From: Geopseudomonas aromaticivorans
Lineage (GTDB): Bacteria > Pseudomonadota > Gammaproteobacteria > Pseudomonadales > Pseudomonadaceae
Assembly (NCBI RefSeq): GCF_019097855.1
Contig: NZ_JAHRGL010000062.1
Location: 124,001-188,000, forward strand
DNA length: 64,000 nucleotides
Direction: 5' to 3'
Below, piece by piece: positions 37,804-46,531 of this stretch. Both the position numbers and the translations under genes were made by a program. Position 1 is the first letter of the stretch. Each line of letters starts with the position of its first letter. The notes beneath the pieces were generated by a model. The model was not told the origin of the DNA and made no database searches. It saw nothing but the letters and a program-made list of their open reading frames with translations.

Positions 37804-39051
37804 TCAGACGGACTGCTTGCGCGAACGCACGAACAGGTAGAACACCGCGATGCCGGCCACCACCAGGCCCGGCGCCGAAGCGATCATCACCCCGGCGGTG
37901 CCGGTGCCCAGCGCCAGCATCTTGCCGGCCACCAGCGGGCCGCTCATGGCGCCCAGGCGACCGACCGCCACCGCCGTGCCGACGCCAGTGGCGCGCACTT
38001 CGGTGCGGTAGAACAGCGGTGCCAGCGCATACAGCACGCCCTGGCCGCCGGTGGCGAACACGCCGGCGGCAAAACCGGCGAACAGCATGCCGACGAAGCT
38101 CTCGACGATGCCGAGGGCCGCCAGCGCGGCGAGCAGGCCGCCGTAGATCAGCGCGGCGATCGCCAGCGGACGCAGGGTGTTCATCAGCACGCCGAGCATC
38201 AGGGTGCCGACGGTAGCGCCGATCTGCAGGGTGAACACCACCCAGCTGGCCTGCACGCCACTGAAGCCCTGGCCGACCAGCAGGCTCGGCAGCCAGCTGA
38301 TCAGCATGTACACCACCATCAGGGTGAAGAAGTAGGCCAGCCACAGCAGCAGGGTCGGCAGCGCCGCGCCGTTGCGGAACAGACCGTCGACCACCGGTAC
38401 CTGCGGCTCCTGGTTGGCCGCGGACTTGCGGGCCTTGAAGGCCGCCGACTCCGGCAGCCACAGGGCCAGCAGCGGTACCACCAGCAGCGGCAGCACGCCA
38501 CCGACGTAGAACGGCACGGTCCAGTCGTCGAAGAAGCCGACGATGCCGATCATCGCCGCCAGCGCCGCGCCCAGCGGCACGCCGCAGTACATCAGGCTCA
38601 CCGCGGTGCCGCGCAGGCGCGCGCCGGCAGCCTCCGAGCACAGGGCGATCAGGTTGGGCAGCGCGGCACCGAGGCCGATGCCGGTCAGCAGGCGCGCGCC
38701 CATCAGGCTGTACAGGTCCCAGGCATGGGCGGTGGCGATGGAGAAGATACCGAACAGCGCGACCGAGGCGATCAGCACGCCCTTGCGGCCGATGCGGTCG
38801 GCCAGCCAGCCGCCAACCAGGGCGCCGGGCAGCAGACCGAGGATGCCGGCACTGAACACCCAGCCCATCTGCAGTTTGTCGAGGCCGAAGGCAATGCCCA
38901 TGCCCTTGGCGGCGATGCCCGGCGCCTGGAAGTCGATGCCTTCCAGTATGGCGACGGCAAAGCACAGGGCGATGGTCAGCCAGGTACGGCGGCTGTCGTG
39001 CGACGCCCCGGCGGCAGTTTGAGAAACAGCTTCCGCAGTGCAGGTTTTCAT
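37804..39051 (-). CDS. mhpT: MFS transporter MhpT-like, 3-(3-hydroxyphenyl)propionate uptake
   Basis: 415 residues, 12 hydrophobic segments. Family-defining stretch EGIDFQAPGIAAKGMGIAFGLDKLQMGWVFSAGILGLLPGALVGGWLADRIGRKG, then GVGLG-type helix 5 (LTGIGLGAALPNLIALCSEAAG), as in E. coli MhpT. It belongs to the aromatic acid:H+ symporter group. It is last in the mhpD-F-E-T order, but an intrinsic terminator stands between mhpE and mhpT and an AATAAGAA motif lies before its ribosome site. Its expression is therefore probably tuned separately. Confidence 0.88.
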   Translation of the reverse strand: MKTCTAEAVSQTAAGASHDSRRTWLTIALCFAVAILEGIDFQAPGIAAKGMGIAFGLDKLQMGWVFSAGILGLLPGALVGGWLADRIGRKGVLIASVALFGIFSIATAHAWDLYSLMGARLLTGIGLGAALPNLIALCSEAAGARLRGTAVSLMYCGVPLGAALAAMIGIVGFFDDWTVPFYVGGVLPLLVVPLLALWLPESAAFKARKSAANQEPQVPVVDGLFRNGAALPTLLLWLAYFFTLMVVYMLISWLPSLLVGQGFSGVQASWVVFTLQIGATVGTLMLGVLMNTLRPLAIAALIYGGLLAALAALGIVESFVGMLFAGFAAGVFATGGQGVLYALAPLFYRTEVRATGVGTAVAVGRLGAMSGPLVAGKMLALGTGTAGVMIASAPGLVVAGIAVFYLFVRSRKQSV

Positions 39052-39069
39052 ATCGGTCTACCTATTCTT

Positions 39070-39077
39070 TTCTTATT
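39070..39077 (-). promoter_or_regulatory. Candidate Hfq/Crc motif upstream of mhpT
   Basis: AATAAGAA on the minus strand, extended to AATAAGAAAAGAA, sits 18 nt before the mhpT ATG. A single GTGCAC (39081-39086), the half-site found doubled at the two pathway operators, is directly upstream. Confidence 0.5.
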
Positions 39078-39086
39078 AGAGTGCAC

Positions 39087-39120
39087 AAAAAACGACCAGT
39101 TACCCTCAGGTAGCTGGTCG
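39087..39120 (-). terminator. Intrinsic terminator between mhpE and mhpT
   Basis: Read on the minus strand: stem CGACCAG/CTGGTCG with an inner TACC/GGTA pair and 4-nt loop, followed by six T. It begins about 18 bp after the mhpE stop. Confidence 0.85.
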
Positions 39121-39138
39121 CTGTTGATCAGGAACGGA

Positions 39139-40170
39139 TCAGTGGCCCTTGCCCGCGGCCAGCAGATCCAGTGCGACGTCGACGATCATGTCTTCCTGGC
39201 CGCCCACCATGCGCCGGCGACCCAGCTCGACGAGGATGTCGAGGGTCTTCAGACCGTACTTGGCCGCGGCCACTTCGGCATGACGCAGGAAGCTGGAGTA
39301 GACCCCGGCATAGCCGAGACCGAGGGTCTCGCGGTCGACGCGCACCGGACGGTCCTGCAGCGGACGCACCAGGTCGTCGGCGGCGTCCATCAGGCGGTAC
39401 AGGTCGGTGCCGTGGTTCCAGCCCATGCGCTCGGCGGCGGCGATGAACACCTCCAGCGGCGCATTGCCGGCGCCGGCGCCCATGCCGGCCAGGCTGGCGT
39501 CGATGCGATCGCAACCCTCCTCCACCGCGGCAATCGAGTTGGCCACGCCGAGGCTGAGGTTGTGGTGGGCGTGCATGCCGGTCTGGGTCTGCGGATCGAG
39601 CACCGCCTTGAACGCGCGCATGCGGTCGCGGATGTCCTGCATGTTCATCGCGCCACCGGAGTCGGCCATGTAGATGCACTGCGCGCCGTAGCTTTCCATC
39701 AGCTTGCCCTGCGCGGCCAACTGCTCGGCGGGGATCATGTGGCTCATCATCAGGAAGCCGACGGTGTCCATGCCCAGGCTGCGTGCGTATTCGATGTGCT
39801 GCTTCGACACATCGGCTTCGGTGCAGTGAGTGGCCACGCGCACCGAGCGGGCGCCGGCGTCATAGGCGGCTTTCAGATCGTGGACCGTGCCGATGCCGGG
39901 CAGCAGCAGCACGGTGATCTTCGCGTGCTTGATCACGTCGGCGGCGGCCTCGATCCACTCCAGATCGGTGTGCGCGCCGAAGCCGTAGTTGAACGAGGAG
40001 CCCTGCAGGCCGTCGCCGTGGGTCACCTCGATGGAGTCCACTTTCGCCTCGTCCAGGGCACGGGCGATGTCCTGCACGTTCTGGATCGAGTACTGGTGGC
40101 GCACGGCGTGGCTGCCGTCGCGCAGGGTCACGTCGGAGATGTACAGCTTCTTGCTCGGGTCGAAGGTCAT
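39139..40170 (-). CDS. mhpE: 4-hydroxy-2-oxovalerate aldolase
   Basis: 343 residues. DRE-TIM metallolyase: [17 protein letters not shown] at the N-terminus (catalytic Arg, Asp), [23 protein letters not shown], and [14 protein letters not shown] with the metal-binding His pair. It splits 4-hydroxy-2-oxovalerate to pyruvate and acetaldehyde; family knowledge says acetaldehyde is channelled to the adjacent dehydrogenase. 11 bp after mhpF. Confidence 0.96.
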   Translation of the reverse strand: MTFDPSKKLYISDVTLRDGSHAVRHQYSIQNVQDIARALDEAKVDSIEVTHGDGLQGSSFNYGFGAHTDLEWIEAAADVIKHAKITVLLLPGIGTVHDLKAAYDAGARSVRVATHCTEADVSKQHIEYARSLGMDTVGFLMMSHMIPAEQLAAQGKLMESYGAQCIYMADSGGAMNMQDIRDRMRAFKAVLDPQTQTGMHAHHNLSLGVANSIAAVEEGCDRIDASLAGMGAGAGNAPLEVFIAAAERMGWNHGTDLYRLMDAADDLVRPLQDRPVRVDRETLGLGYAGVYSSFLRHAEVAAAKYGLKTLDILVELGRRRMVGGQEDMIVDVALDLLAAGKGH

Positions 40171-40181
40171 GGCAGTGCTCC

Positions 40182-41117
40182 TCAGCCGTTGATCATGGAA
40201 AGAGCCATGCGCTCGGCGGTAGCCAGCGCGGCGGAGGTCATGATGTCGAGGTTGCCGGCGTAGGCCGGCAGGTAGTGGGCGGCGCCCTCCACCTCGAGGA
40301 ACACGGAAGTCTTCAGACCGGAGAAGGTGCCGTGGCCCGGGATGGTCAGCGGCGCGTCCTCGGGGATCACGTCGAACTGCACCTTCTGCTTGAGACGGTA
40401 GCCCGGCACGTAGGCCTGCACGGCCTGGGCCATTTCCTCGACGGAAGCTTCCACTTTCGCCTGGTCGACCGCTTCGGACAGCACGAACACGGTGTCGCGC
40501 ATGATCAGCGGCGGCTCGGCCGGGTTCATGACGATGATCGCCTTGCCCTTGGCGGCGCCGCCGATCACCTCGATGGCCTTGGAGGTGGTCTCGGTGAACT
40601 CGTCGATGTTGGCGCGGGTGCCCGGGCCGGCCGACTTCGAGGCGATGGAGGCGACGATCTCGGCGTAGTGCACCTTGGCCACGCGGGATACCGCAGCGAC
40701 CATCGGGATGGTGGCCTGGCCGCCGCAGGTGACCATGTTGACGTTGGTCTCGGCGAGGTTCTCTTCCAGGTTGACCACCGGCACGCAGTACGGACCGATG
40801 GCCGCCGGGGTCAGGTCAATCAGACGGATACCGGGCTTGAGCGAGCGCAGGAAGGCGTCGTTCTTCACATGGGCGCCGGCGCTGGTGGCGTCGAAGACGA
40901 AGTCGATGTCCTTGAACACGTCCATGCGGGTCAGGCCTTCGACACCCTCGTGGGTGGTGGCCACGCCCATGCGCGCGGCGCGGGCCAGGCCGTCGGAGGC
41001 CGGGTCGATGCCGACCATGGCGCCCATTTCCAGGTTCTTGCCGTTACGCAGGATCTTGATCATCAGGTCGGTGCCGATGTTGCCGGAGCCGATGATGGCG
41101 ACTTTGAGTTTTTTCAT
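40182..41117 (-). CDS. mhpF: Acetaldehyde dehydrogenase (acylating)
   Basis: 311 residues from the ATG at 41117. Rossmann motif [20 protein letters not shown], catalytic Cys in [18 protein letters not shown] near residue 130, [21 protein letters not shown] and PTYDNLD-type ending [14 protein letters not shown]. It converts acetaldehyde, CoA and NAD+ to acetyl-CoA. It forms the usual complex with the aldolase encoded next. Confidence 0.96.
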   Translation of the reverse strand: MKKLKVAIIGSGNIGTDLMIKILRNGKNLEMGAMVGIDPASDGLARAARMGVATTHEGVEGLTRMDVFKDIDFVFDATSAGAHVKNDAFLRSLKPGIRLIDLTPAAIGPYCVPVVNLEENLAETNVNMVTCGGQATIPMVAAVSRVAKVHYAEIVASIASKSAGPGTRANIDEFTETTSKAIEVIGGAAKGKAIIVMNPAEPPLIMRDTVFVLSEAVDQAKVEASVEEMAQAVQAYVPGYRLKQKVQFDVIPEDAPLTIPGHGTFSGLKTSVFLEVEGAAHYLPAYAGNLDIMTSAALATAERMALSMING

Positions 41118-41155
41118 GTTTGGTCTCTCTGCTGCACCCGGGTGGGGCGAGGAAA

Positions 41156-41950
41156 TCACGCGGCGCTGAAGCTGACGCCGACCTGGCCGATGCCTTCGAT
41201 TTCGGCTTCGAAGCGGTCGCCGGCAGCCACGCCCACCATCGGGCCGAGGGCGCCGGTGAGGATGACGTCGCCAGCCTTGAGCGGCTCGCCCAGACGGGCC
41301 ATGGTGCGCGCCAGCCACACGGCGGCGTTCAGCGGATGGCCGAGGCACTCGGCGCCGCTGCCGCTGGAGACTTCCTCGCCATTGCGGGTCATGCGCATGG
41401 CGGCCAGACGCAGATCGACGTCGGCGATGCGCCGCGCCGGGCCACCGAGCACATAGCAGCCGCTGGAGGCGTTGTCGGCCACGGTGTCGACGAAGCGGAT
41501 GTTCCAGTTCTGCACGCGCGAACCGACGATCTCCAGCGCCGGCAGTACCCAGCCGGTGGCGTCGAGCAGCTCGGCGAAGGTGGTGTCGGCGCGCGGCAGG
41601 TCCTTGTCGAGGATCAGGGCAATCTCGGCCTCGATCTTCGGCTGCAGTACGCGGTTGAACGGCACCACCTCGTTGTCGCCGTAGCCCATGTCGGCGAACA
41701 GGGTGCCGAAGTCCGGCTGGTCGACGCCGAGCTGGGCCTGCACCTTGGGATTGGTCAGGCCGATCTTGCGACCGACCACGCGGCGGCCGTTGGCCACGCC
41801 GTGGGCGATGTTGAGGCGCTGGATGGCGTAGGCCGCCGCACCGTTGTCCACGCCGATCAGCTCGCGCAGCGGCTCGACGGCCACCCCGCTCGCCTCGGCC
41901 TCGCGCAGGGCGCTGGCCAGTTGTTCCAGGGTCTGTTGAGTAACGCTCAT
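41156..41950 (-). CDS. mhpD: 2-hydroxypenta-2,4-dienoate hydratase
   Basis: 264 residues. Fumarylacetoacetase-like fold of MhpD/Xyl[38 protein letters not shown] with acidic metal ligands, and [35 protein letters not shown]. It adds water to the dienoate released by MhpC. First gene of the second pathway transcript, with its own promoter and operator upstream. Confidence 0.95.
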   Translation of the reverse strand: MSVTQQTLEQLASALREAEASGVAVEPLRELIGVDNGAAAYAIQRLNIAHGVANGRRVVGRKIGLTNPKVQAQLGVDQPDFGTLFADMGYGDNEVVPFNRVLQPKIEAEIALILDKDLPRADTTFAELLDATGWVLPALEIVGSRVQNWNIRFVDTVADNASSGCYVLGGPARRIADVDLRLAAMRMTRNGEEVSSGSGAECLGHPLNAAVWLARTMARLGEPLKAGDVILTGALGPMVGVAAGDRFEAEIEGIGQVGVSFSAA

Positions 41951-42048
41951 GGCTTACCTCGGGATGCGCGCAAGTCAGGCCGGAGCTGACGCTCCACTGC
42001 AAAATCGGCGGACAGTGGCTGTCGCCGGCCAGCCGGAAAGGGAGATCT

Positions 42049-42061
42049 TGAACCGGGTTCA
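42049..42061. promoter_or_regulatory. Perfect 13-nt dyad in the mhpD leader
   Basis: TGAACCGGGTTCA (TGAACC-G-GGTTCA) lies within the predicted 5' untranslated region of mhpD, about 100 bp before the start codon. It could bind a second regulator or be chance. Confidence 0.35.
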
Positions 42062-42096
42062 CGACCTCCCCTGCCGGCGGGCATAGTTGTGCGCGG

Positions 42097-42126
42097 AGTA
42101 TAGGAACGGCTGAAAAACCCCGACAA
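42097..42126 (-). promoter_or_regulatory. Promoter of the mhpD-F-E-T unit
   Basis: Minus strand: TTGTCG (42126-42121) and TATACT (42102-42097) with an 18-nt spacer. The start of transcription is expected near 42090, leaving a 140-nt leader before mhpD. Confidence 0.6.
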
Positions 42127-42141
42127 CGAAAACAACTCCAC

Positions 42142-42160
42142 ATGTGCACCTAGTGCACAT
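42142..42160. promoter_or_regulatory. MhpR-type operator of the mhpD-F-E-T unit
   Basis: ATGTGCACCTAGTGCACAT is a perfect 8-bp dyad with a 3-nt centre. Its centre (42151) is about 61 bp upstream of the expected start site, a class I activator position. The same core stands at 46258-46272 before mhpB. The flanking TTGTTTTTAAAG is shared too. Confidence 0.75.
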
Positions 42161-42186
42161 CGTTGTTTTTAAAGAGTTTTCCAGAC

Positions 42187-42241
42187 AAAAAAGCCCGTAT
42201 CAGCCGCGTCCCCGATAAGGCGGGTGACGGACGGTACGGGC
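42187..42241 (-). terminator. Terminator of the mhpB-oxygenase-reductase-mhpC unit
   Basis: Minus strand: outer stem GCCCGTA/TACGGGC around a GC-rich inner region, then TTTTTTG. It stands between mhpC and the next operator, so the two pathway units are transcribed separately. Confidence 0.65.
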
Positions 42242-42319
42242 AAGGTAAGCCGGCCGCAGCTGGTGGCCGCGGCGACCGCAAAACGGGCCGGCGCCCCAGC
42301 GCGCCGGTGGATCAGCGGA

Positions 42320-43183
42320 TCAGTGGGTCAGGAAGTCCAGCACCATGCGGTTGAACTTGTCGGCGTGTTCCCACTGCGCCCAATGGCCGCAACGGTTGAA
42401 CACGTGCAGTTCGGCGTTGGGCAGGCCGGCGAGCAGGCGCAGGCCGGTGTCCATCGGCACGAAGCGATCGTTGCTGCCCCAGATGACCAGGGTCTGCGCC
42501 TTGATCTCGGCGAGGCGCGGGCTGAAGTCCGGGAACTGCTTGGGGTTGGCCGCCAGGCTCTTGACGAAGTTTTCCAGGTGGTCGCGACGGTTGAGCATGT
42601 TGTCGAGACGGGCCTGGAACAGCTCCTCGGTGAGGTCGCTGGTGTCGAAGACGAAGACGTTCATCATCTTCTTCAGGTTGTCGATGGTCGGTTCGCGGTA
42701 CAGGCCCTGCAGCAGCTTGATGCCTTCGGTCGGCATCGGCGTGAACGGACTGGCTCCGCCGGTGCCACCACCCATCAGCACCAGCTTGCCGACACGCTCG
42801 GGGTTGGCCAGGGCGAAGGCGACGGCGCTGTGGCCGCCCATGGAGTTGCCGAGGATGTGCACGCGGTCCAGCTCCAGCGCATCGACCAGACCCTTGAGCA
42901 CGCGGGCGTTGAGGTCGGAACGCGAGCCGGTGCAGACGATCGAGTCGCTCTTGCTCCAGCCCGGGCAGTCCATGAGGATCACCCGGTAGCCGGCGGCCAC
43001 CAGCGGCTCGATGTTGCGGTTGAAGTTGGCCCAGCCGCTGGCGCCGGGACCGGAGCCGTGCAGCATGACCACGGTTTCCGCACCTTCGCCGCAGTCGTTG
43101 TAGTGGATGTTCAGGTCGAGCTCGCCGTCCTGGATACGCACGAACTTGCTGGTGGAGGCTTCGCTCAGGGTAGTGCCGGTCAT
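42320..43183 (-). CDS. mhpC: 2-hydroxy-6-oxonona-2,4-dienedioate hydrolase (MhpC-type alpha/beta hydrolase)
   Basis: 287 residues. Nucleophile elbow LGNSMGGHS with S114, then D239 (GSNDRFVP) and H267 (CGHWAQWEH) make the catalytic triad. Oxyanion region [10 protein letters not shown]. It cleaves the C-C bond of the ring-fission product into a dienoate and succinate or another acid. 18 bp after the flavin reductase gene. Last gene of the first unit. Confidence 0.94.
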   Translation of the reverse strand: MTGTTLSEASTSKFVRIQDGELDLNIHYNDCGEGAETVVMLHGSGPGASGWANFNRNIEPLVAAGYRVILMDCPGWSKSDSIVCTGSRSDLNARVLKGLVDALELDRVHILGNSMGGHSAVAFALANPERVGKLVLMGGGTGGASPFTPMPTEGIKLLQGLYREPTIDNLKKMMNVFVFDTSDLTEELFQARLDNMLNRRDHLENFVKSLAANPKQFPDFSPRLAEIKAQTLVIWGSNDRFVPMDTGLRLLAGLPNAELHVFNRCGHWAQWEHADKFNRMVLDFLTH

Positions 43184-43201
43184 TGGACTGGTTCCTCGAA
43201 A

Positions 43202-43759
43202 TCAGGCTTGGGGGGCGAGGCGGCGGAAGGCGCCGTTCAGGTACAGGAGCGGCTCGCCGCCCGGCTGGCCGCGGGTGGCCAGGACCTCGCACAGGAAGGC
43301 GTGGTGGGTGCTTTCATCGAAGACCTTGACCACGCGGCAGTCGAAGTTGGCCACGGCGCCATCGAGTACCGGCACGCCGCTGGCCAGGTCGTGCCACTGG
43401 CCATGCTGGAAGCGGGCCTCGCCGTGCACGCCCTCGACCATGCCGGCGAACACCTTGGCTTCGTGCTCCTGCTCGCCGGACAGCACGTTGACGCACAGCG
43501 CGCCACTGTTGAGGATCGCCTCGCTGGCGGCGACCTTCTTGTTGACGAACACCACCAGGCGCGGCGGCTCGGCGGTCACCGAGCACACCGCGGTGGCGGT
43601 CAGGCCGAGATGGGTATCGCCATCGCGCGCGGTGATGATGGTGACGGCGGCGGCTAGGTTGCGCATACCGACACGGTGGTCGTCGGCGCTCACCACCGGC
43701 AGGGTGGCGAGGTCGGCGTTGGGGATCCAGTCCAGCAGTTGATTGATTTCTTTGCTCAC
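43202..43759 (-). CDS. Flavin reductase, small component of a two-component monooxygenase
   Basis: 185 residues from a GTG at 43759 (GAGAGC upstream); no ATG fits. Flavin-reductase-like FMN-binding split barrel: VGMRNLAAAVTIITARDGDTHLGLTATAVCSVTAEPPRLVVFVNKK, ALCVNVLSGEQEHEAKVFAG, and a GAHH-like FDESTHHAFLCEV. It would supply reduced flavin to the oxygenase encoded directly upstream, as HsaB and HpaC do. NADH/NADPH preference is not visible. Confidence 0.88.
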   Translation of the reverse strand: MSKEINQLLDWIPNADLATLPVVSADDHRVGMRNLAAAVTIITARDGDTHLGLTATAVCSVTAEPPRLVVFVNKKVAASEAILNSGALCVNVLSGEQEHEAKVFAGMVEGVHGEARFQHGQWHDLASGVPVLDGAVANFDCRVVKVFDESTHHAFLCEVLATRGQPGGEPLLYLNGAFRRLAPQA

Positions 43760-43789
43760 GACAGTAGCTCTCACGCAGCGGGCAGATGT

Positions 43790-43811
43790 GGGCGGGCTCT
43801 TTGGCCCGCCC
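43790..43811 (-). other. Intercistronic hairpin between oxygenase and reductase genes
   Basis: Perfect stem GGGCGGGC/GCCCGCCC with a 6-nt loop in the 70-bp gap. No T run, so it more likely stabilises the upstream mRNA (more oxygenase than reductase) than terminates. Confidence 0.6.
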
Positions 43812-43829
43812 ATCAGTTCCGACTCGGAA

Positions 43830-45026
43830 TCAGGCCTTGACGCCGAACGGGTTGGCCGCCGGCATCGGGTTGCCGAGCAGCTGGCCGCCGAGCAGGTCGC
43901 CGATGTTGTCCTGGTTCTGGGTGATGTGGTTGGCACCGACCAGGATGTCGCGCATCTGCCGCTGCATCGGGCTGCTCAGCCACACGCCACGGGTGGCGGT
44001 CTTCTTGAAGATCATGTGCGCCGCATCGAAGCACTCGCCGCCGGTGAACTGGTTGGTGGCGAAGTGGCGCACGCGCACCTCCAGCGGCACCAGCTGGCCC
44101 TGGGAAGCGTAGCTCCAGGCTTCCTCGGTGTTATGCAGCACACGGGTGGTGGCGCCGAGGATCTTGGCGTAGGCCTCGCCCAGGCGGCTCTTGATGAACG
44201 GGTCGTTGACCGCGGCACCGACGGCCTGGTTGAGGTTCTGACGCGGCTTCATGTGGTCGACATAAAGGTCGACCATGCCGCGCGCCATGCCGATGATCAC
44301 CGAGGACACGGCGGCGTAGAACACGTAGAAGAACGGCATCTTGAACAGGTTGTTGACGTGGCCGTGGGAGTGCTCGTCGTAGTCGCCGATCACGTGGCTG
44401 CGATAGGTCGGTACGAACACTTCCTTGATAATCAGCTTCTTGCTGCCGGTGCCAGCCAGGCCGACCACATGCCAGTCGTCGACGATCTCGAAATCGCTGG
44501 CCTGCACCCAGAACGAGCGGAACTCCATCTGACCGGCGTCGTTGACCACGCGGCCGCCGAGGAAGGCGCCGCCGGCAGCGTGATCGCAACCGCTGGAGGT
44601 CAGCCACTCGCCGTTAAGCTGGTAGCCGCCGTCGACGCGGGTGACGGTGCCGAAGGGCGCGTAGGAAGAGGACACCAGACGGGTGTTGTCCTCGCCCCAC
44701 AGCTCGTCGCCGCAACGCGGGTCGAGCAGGCCGATCTCGAAGGGATGCACACCGAGCACCATCACGTTCCAGGCGCTGGACGGGCAACCGCGGGCCAGTT
44801 CCATCAGCACCTTGTTCAGTACGTTGGGGTGCATCTCGTAGCCGCCCCAGCGCTTGGGCTGCAGGATCTTGAAGAAGCCGGCTTCCTGGAAGGCCTGGAT
44901 GGTTTCGCGGGAAACCATGCGCGCCTTCTCGCAGGACTCGGCCTTCTCGCGCAGCCAGGGGATCATCGCCTCGGCACGGGCGACGATTTCGGCTTCGCTG
45001 GGGATCTGGGTGTCGATGTTGCTCAT
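43830..45026 (-). CDS. Flavin-dependent aromatic monooxygenase, oxygenase component (HsaA/acyl-CoA-dehydrogenase fold)
   Basis: 398 residues from the ATG at 45026 (GAGAGAGGAT upstream). Acyl-CoA-dehydrogenase fold: N-terminal helices, then ELARGCPSSAWNVMVLGVHPFEIGLL, YQLNGEWLTSSGCDHAAGGAFLGG, DWHVVGLAGTGSKKLIIKEVFVP, and C-terminal QRQMRDILVGANHITQNQDN. This pattern is that of group D phenol ortho-hydroxylases such as HsaA and HpaH/C2, not of dehydrogenases. It lies between mhpB and the flavin reductase, exactly where MhpA (a single-component FAD hydroxylase) would be expected. It should hydroxylate a phenol to the catechol cleaved by MhpB. The precise phenol is unknown. Confidence 0.85.
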   Translation of the reverse strand: MSNIDTQIPSEAEIVARAEAMIPWLREKAESCEKARMVSRETIQAFQEAGFFKILQPKRWGGYEMHPNVLNKVLMELARGCPSSAWNVMVLGVHPFEIGLLDPRCGDELWGEDNTRLVSSSYAPFGTVTRVDGGYQLNGEWLTSSGCDHAAGGAFLGGRVVNDAGQMEFRSFWVQASDFEIVDDWHVVGLAGTGSKKLIIKEVFVPTYRSHVIGDYDEHSHGHVNNLFKMPFFYVFYAAVSSVIIGMARGMVDLYVDHMKPRQNLNQAVGAAVNDPFIKSRLGEAYAKILGATTRVLHNTEEAWSYASQGQLVPLEVRVRHFATNQFTGGECFDAAHMIFKKTATRGVWLSSPMQRQMRDILVGANHITQNQDNIGDLLGGQLLGNPMPAANPFGVKA

Positions 45027-45105
45027 GTTTCTAATCCTCTCTCTCCGCAGCACACGCGGCGGGTGACGCACTCTTGTTGTGGACAACTGCAGCCCGTACG
45101 GGGGC

Positions 45106-46044
45106 TCAGTTCTGCTCGGCGCTTACAACGCCATAGCCGGCAATCCATTCGTTGATCGCCCGGTAGTAGTCCTGGCGGGCGGAGTAGGCACCGGTGGCGG
45201 CCAGCGCCGCGAAGGCAGCGACCCAGGTGCGCACTTCGTGGGCCGAACGACCGGCGGCCTTGGAGATTTCCTCGATCTTGAACTCGTCGATCTCGTCGAG
45301 GCGGCCCTGCACCAGCAGGTCGATGAAGGCCAGGTCCCAGTCGGCATTGAGCGGGGTCTGCAGCGACTCGGCAGTGCCGTAGATCTTGCCGGCGGCGATG
45401 GTGCGCGCCTGGCGGGCGGCCCGCGCTTCCGGGGTCGGATTGCGCCCGGCGATGAGGAACTCGCTGATCGCTTCGGGAGCGTCGGCCAGCAGCGGCACGG
45501 GCGGCTCGTGGGACAGCCCACCGGTACCGAGGATCAGCACGCGCTTGTCGAGCTTGGCGATGAAGCGGCCCACCGCCTCGCCCAGCTTGCGCACCCGGCG
45601 ATAGGGGGCGAACGGCGGCGCCACCGAGTTGATGATGATCGGGATCACCGGATAGCGGTCGATGCTGCCGGTCAGCTCTTCCAGGGTCTGGGTGCAGCCA
45701 TGGTCCACCTGCAGGCGGTGCGACAGGGCGATATCGACGTCGCTGTCGAGCACATGGCGAGTCAGCTCGAGGGCCAGGTCTTTGGCCACCGACAACGGGC
45801 CGGGCTGGGTCAGGTAGTCGCCCACCGACTCGGCGGCGGTGGCGATCACGAACGGAGGCATCAGGTCGTAGAACAGGCCGTTATAATGGTCCGGCGCGAA
45901 GATCACGATCAGCTCGGGATCGAAGGCCTCGACCTCGGCACGGGCCTTGGCCAGCGCCGCATCGACTTCGGCGACGACTGCGGCGCCCGGATCATTGAGG
46001 CCACGCAGGGGAGTGTGCGACAGGCATTTAAGTTTTACAGTCAT
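45106..46044 (-). CDS. mhpB: 2,3-dihydroxyphenylpropionate 1,2-dioxygenase-type extradiol dioxygenase
   Basis: 312 residues from the ATG at 46044 (GGAGG 4 nt upstream). Class III extradiol fold with APDHYNGLFYD (H53), VDHG with H115 and GLSHEPP with H179. The last two are at the same positions as the catalytic histidines I remember for E. coli MhpB. It opens 2,3-dihydroxyphenylpropionate or a close analogue next to its hydroxyls using Fe(II). First gene of the first pathway unit, about 160 nt after the predicted start site. Confidence 0.93.
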   Translation of the reverse strand: MTVKLKCLSHTPLRGLNDPGAAVVAEVDAALAKARAEVEAFDPELIVIFAPDHYNGLFYDLMPPFVIATAAESVGDYLTQPGPLSVAKDLALELTRHVLDSDVDIALSHRLQVDHGCTQTLEELTGSIDRYPVIPIIINSVAPPFAPYRRVRKLGEAVGRFIAKLDKRVLILGTGGLSHEPPVPLLADAPEAISEFLIAGRNPTPEARAARQARTIAAGKIYGTAESLQTPLNADWDLAFIDLLVQGRLDEIDEFKIEEISKAAGRSAHEVRTWVAAFAALAATGAYSARQDYYRAINEWIAGYGVVSAEQN

Positions 46045-46531
46045 GAAACCTCCATGATCGTCGGAGACCACCCGCCTCCGCCGACCAACGTGCAACGTGT
46101 CAGGTAAGCTGCCGTGGCTGGCCGGTGTCGCCGCACTGGCGCTGCCGGAAACCACTCGCCCTCAGGCTGGCTCGTCACCTGGTTGTTTTTTGTTCAGAAC
46201 CTACGGCGGCCATTCTAGGGGCGTGACTCGGGAAGGAAAAAAACTATCTATCCTTGCGTGCACTATGTGCACGATATTGTTTTTAAAGGTTTTTTTGCCG
46301 ACCCTGGTGTGCTTGCCCGGCCCGATCCACCGCCTCGACCGCTCTGCACCGGGGGTCTGACAGCGATCCACCCCGGCGGATAGCGTCGCCAACCGGCTCG
46401 CCGGGCGCTGGCGCAACGGGCACCGGCCGGCCCTGCGCAGGGGCTGGCACAGCGCGGCTCCGGCATCCGGGCTGACAGACGGCAGGCATGCTTGAATACG
46501 GCGAAGGCGGATTTGATCAGGTGACAGACAG
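46045..46531. promoter_or_regulatory. Divergent mhpB/mhpR regulatory region
   Basis: 487 bp without a convincing gene. It holds the mhpB leader (46045-46205), a minus-strand -10 TAGAAT at 46217-46212 with a poor -35, the GTGCAC-N3-GTGCAC operator and, farther on, the mhpR promoter region, where I recognise no clear hexamers. The weak -35 suits a promoter that depends on an activator. Confidence 0.65.
46258..46272. promoter_or_regulatory. MhpR-type operator of the mhpB unit
   Basis: GTGCACTATGTGCAC, centre 46265, about 60 bp upstream of the expected mhpB start site. It shares the half-site GTGCAC, the 3-nt spacer and the neighbouring TTGTTTTTAAAG with the operator at 42142-42160. Confidence 0.75.

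Noticed and set aside
43830-45026. Acyl-CoA dehydrogenase of fatty-acid oxidation
   Set aside because: Pairing with a flavin reductase and position between mhpB and mhpC, plus HsaA-type motifs, fit a monooxygenase better.
46097-46360. 87-codon plus-strand frame in the mhpB/mhpR region
   Set aside because: It covers the mhpB leader and operator, with no family features.
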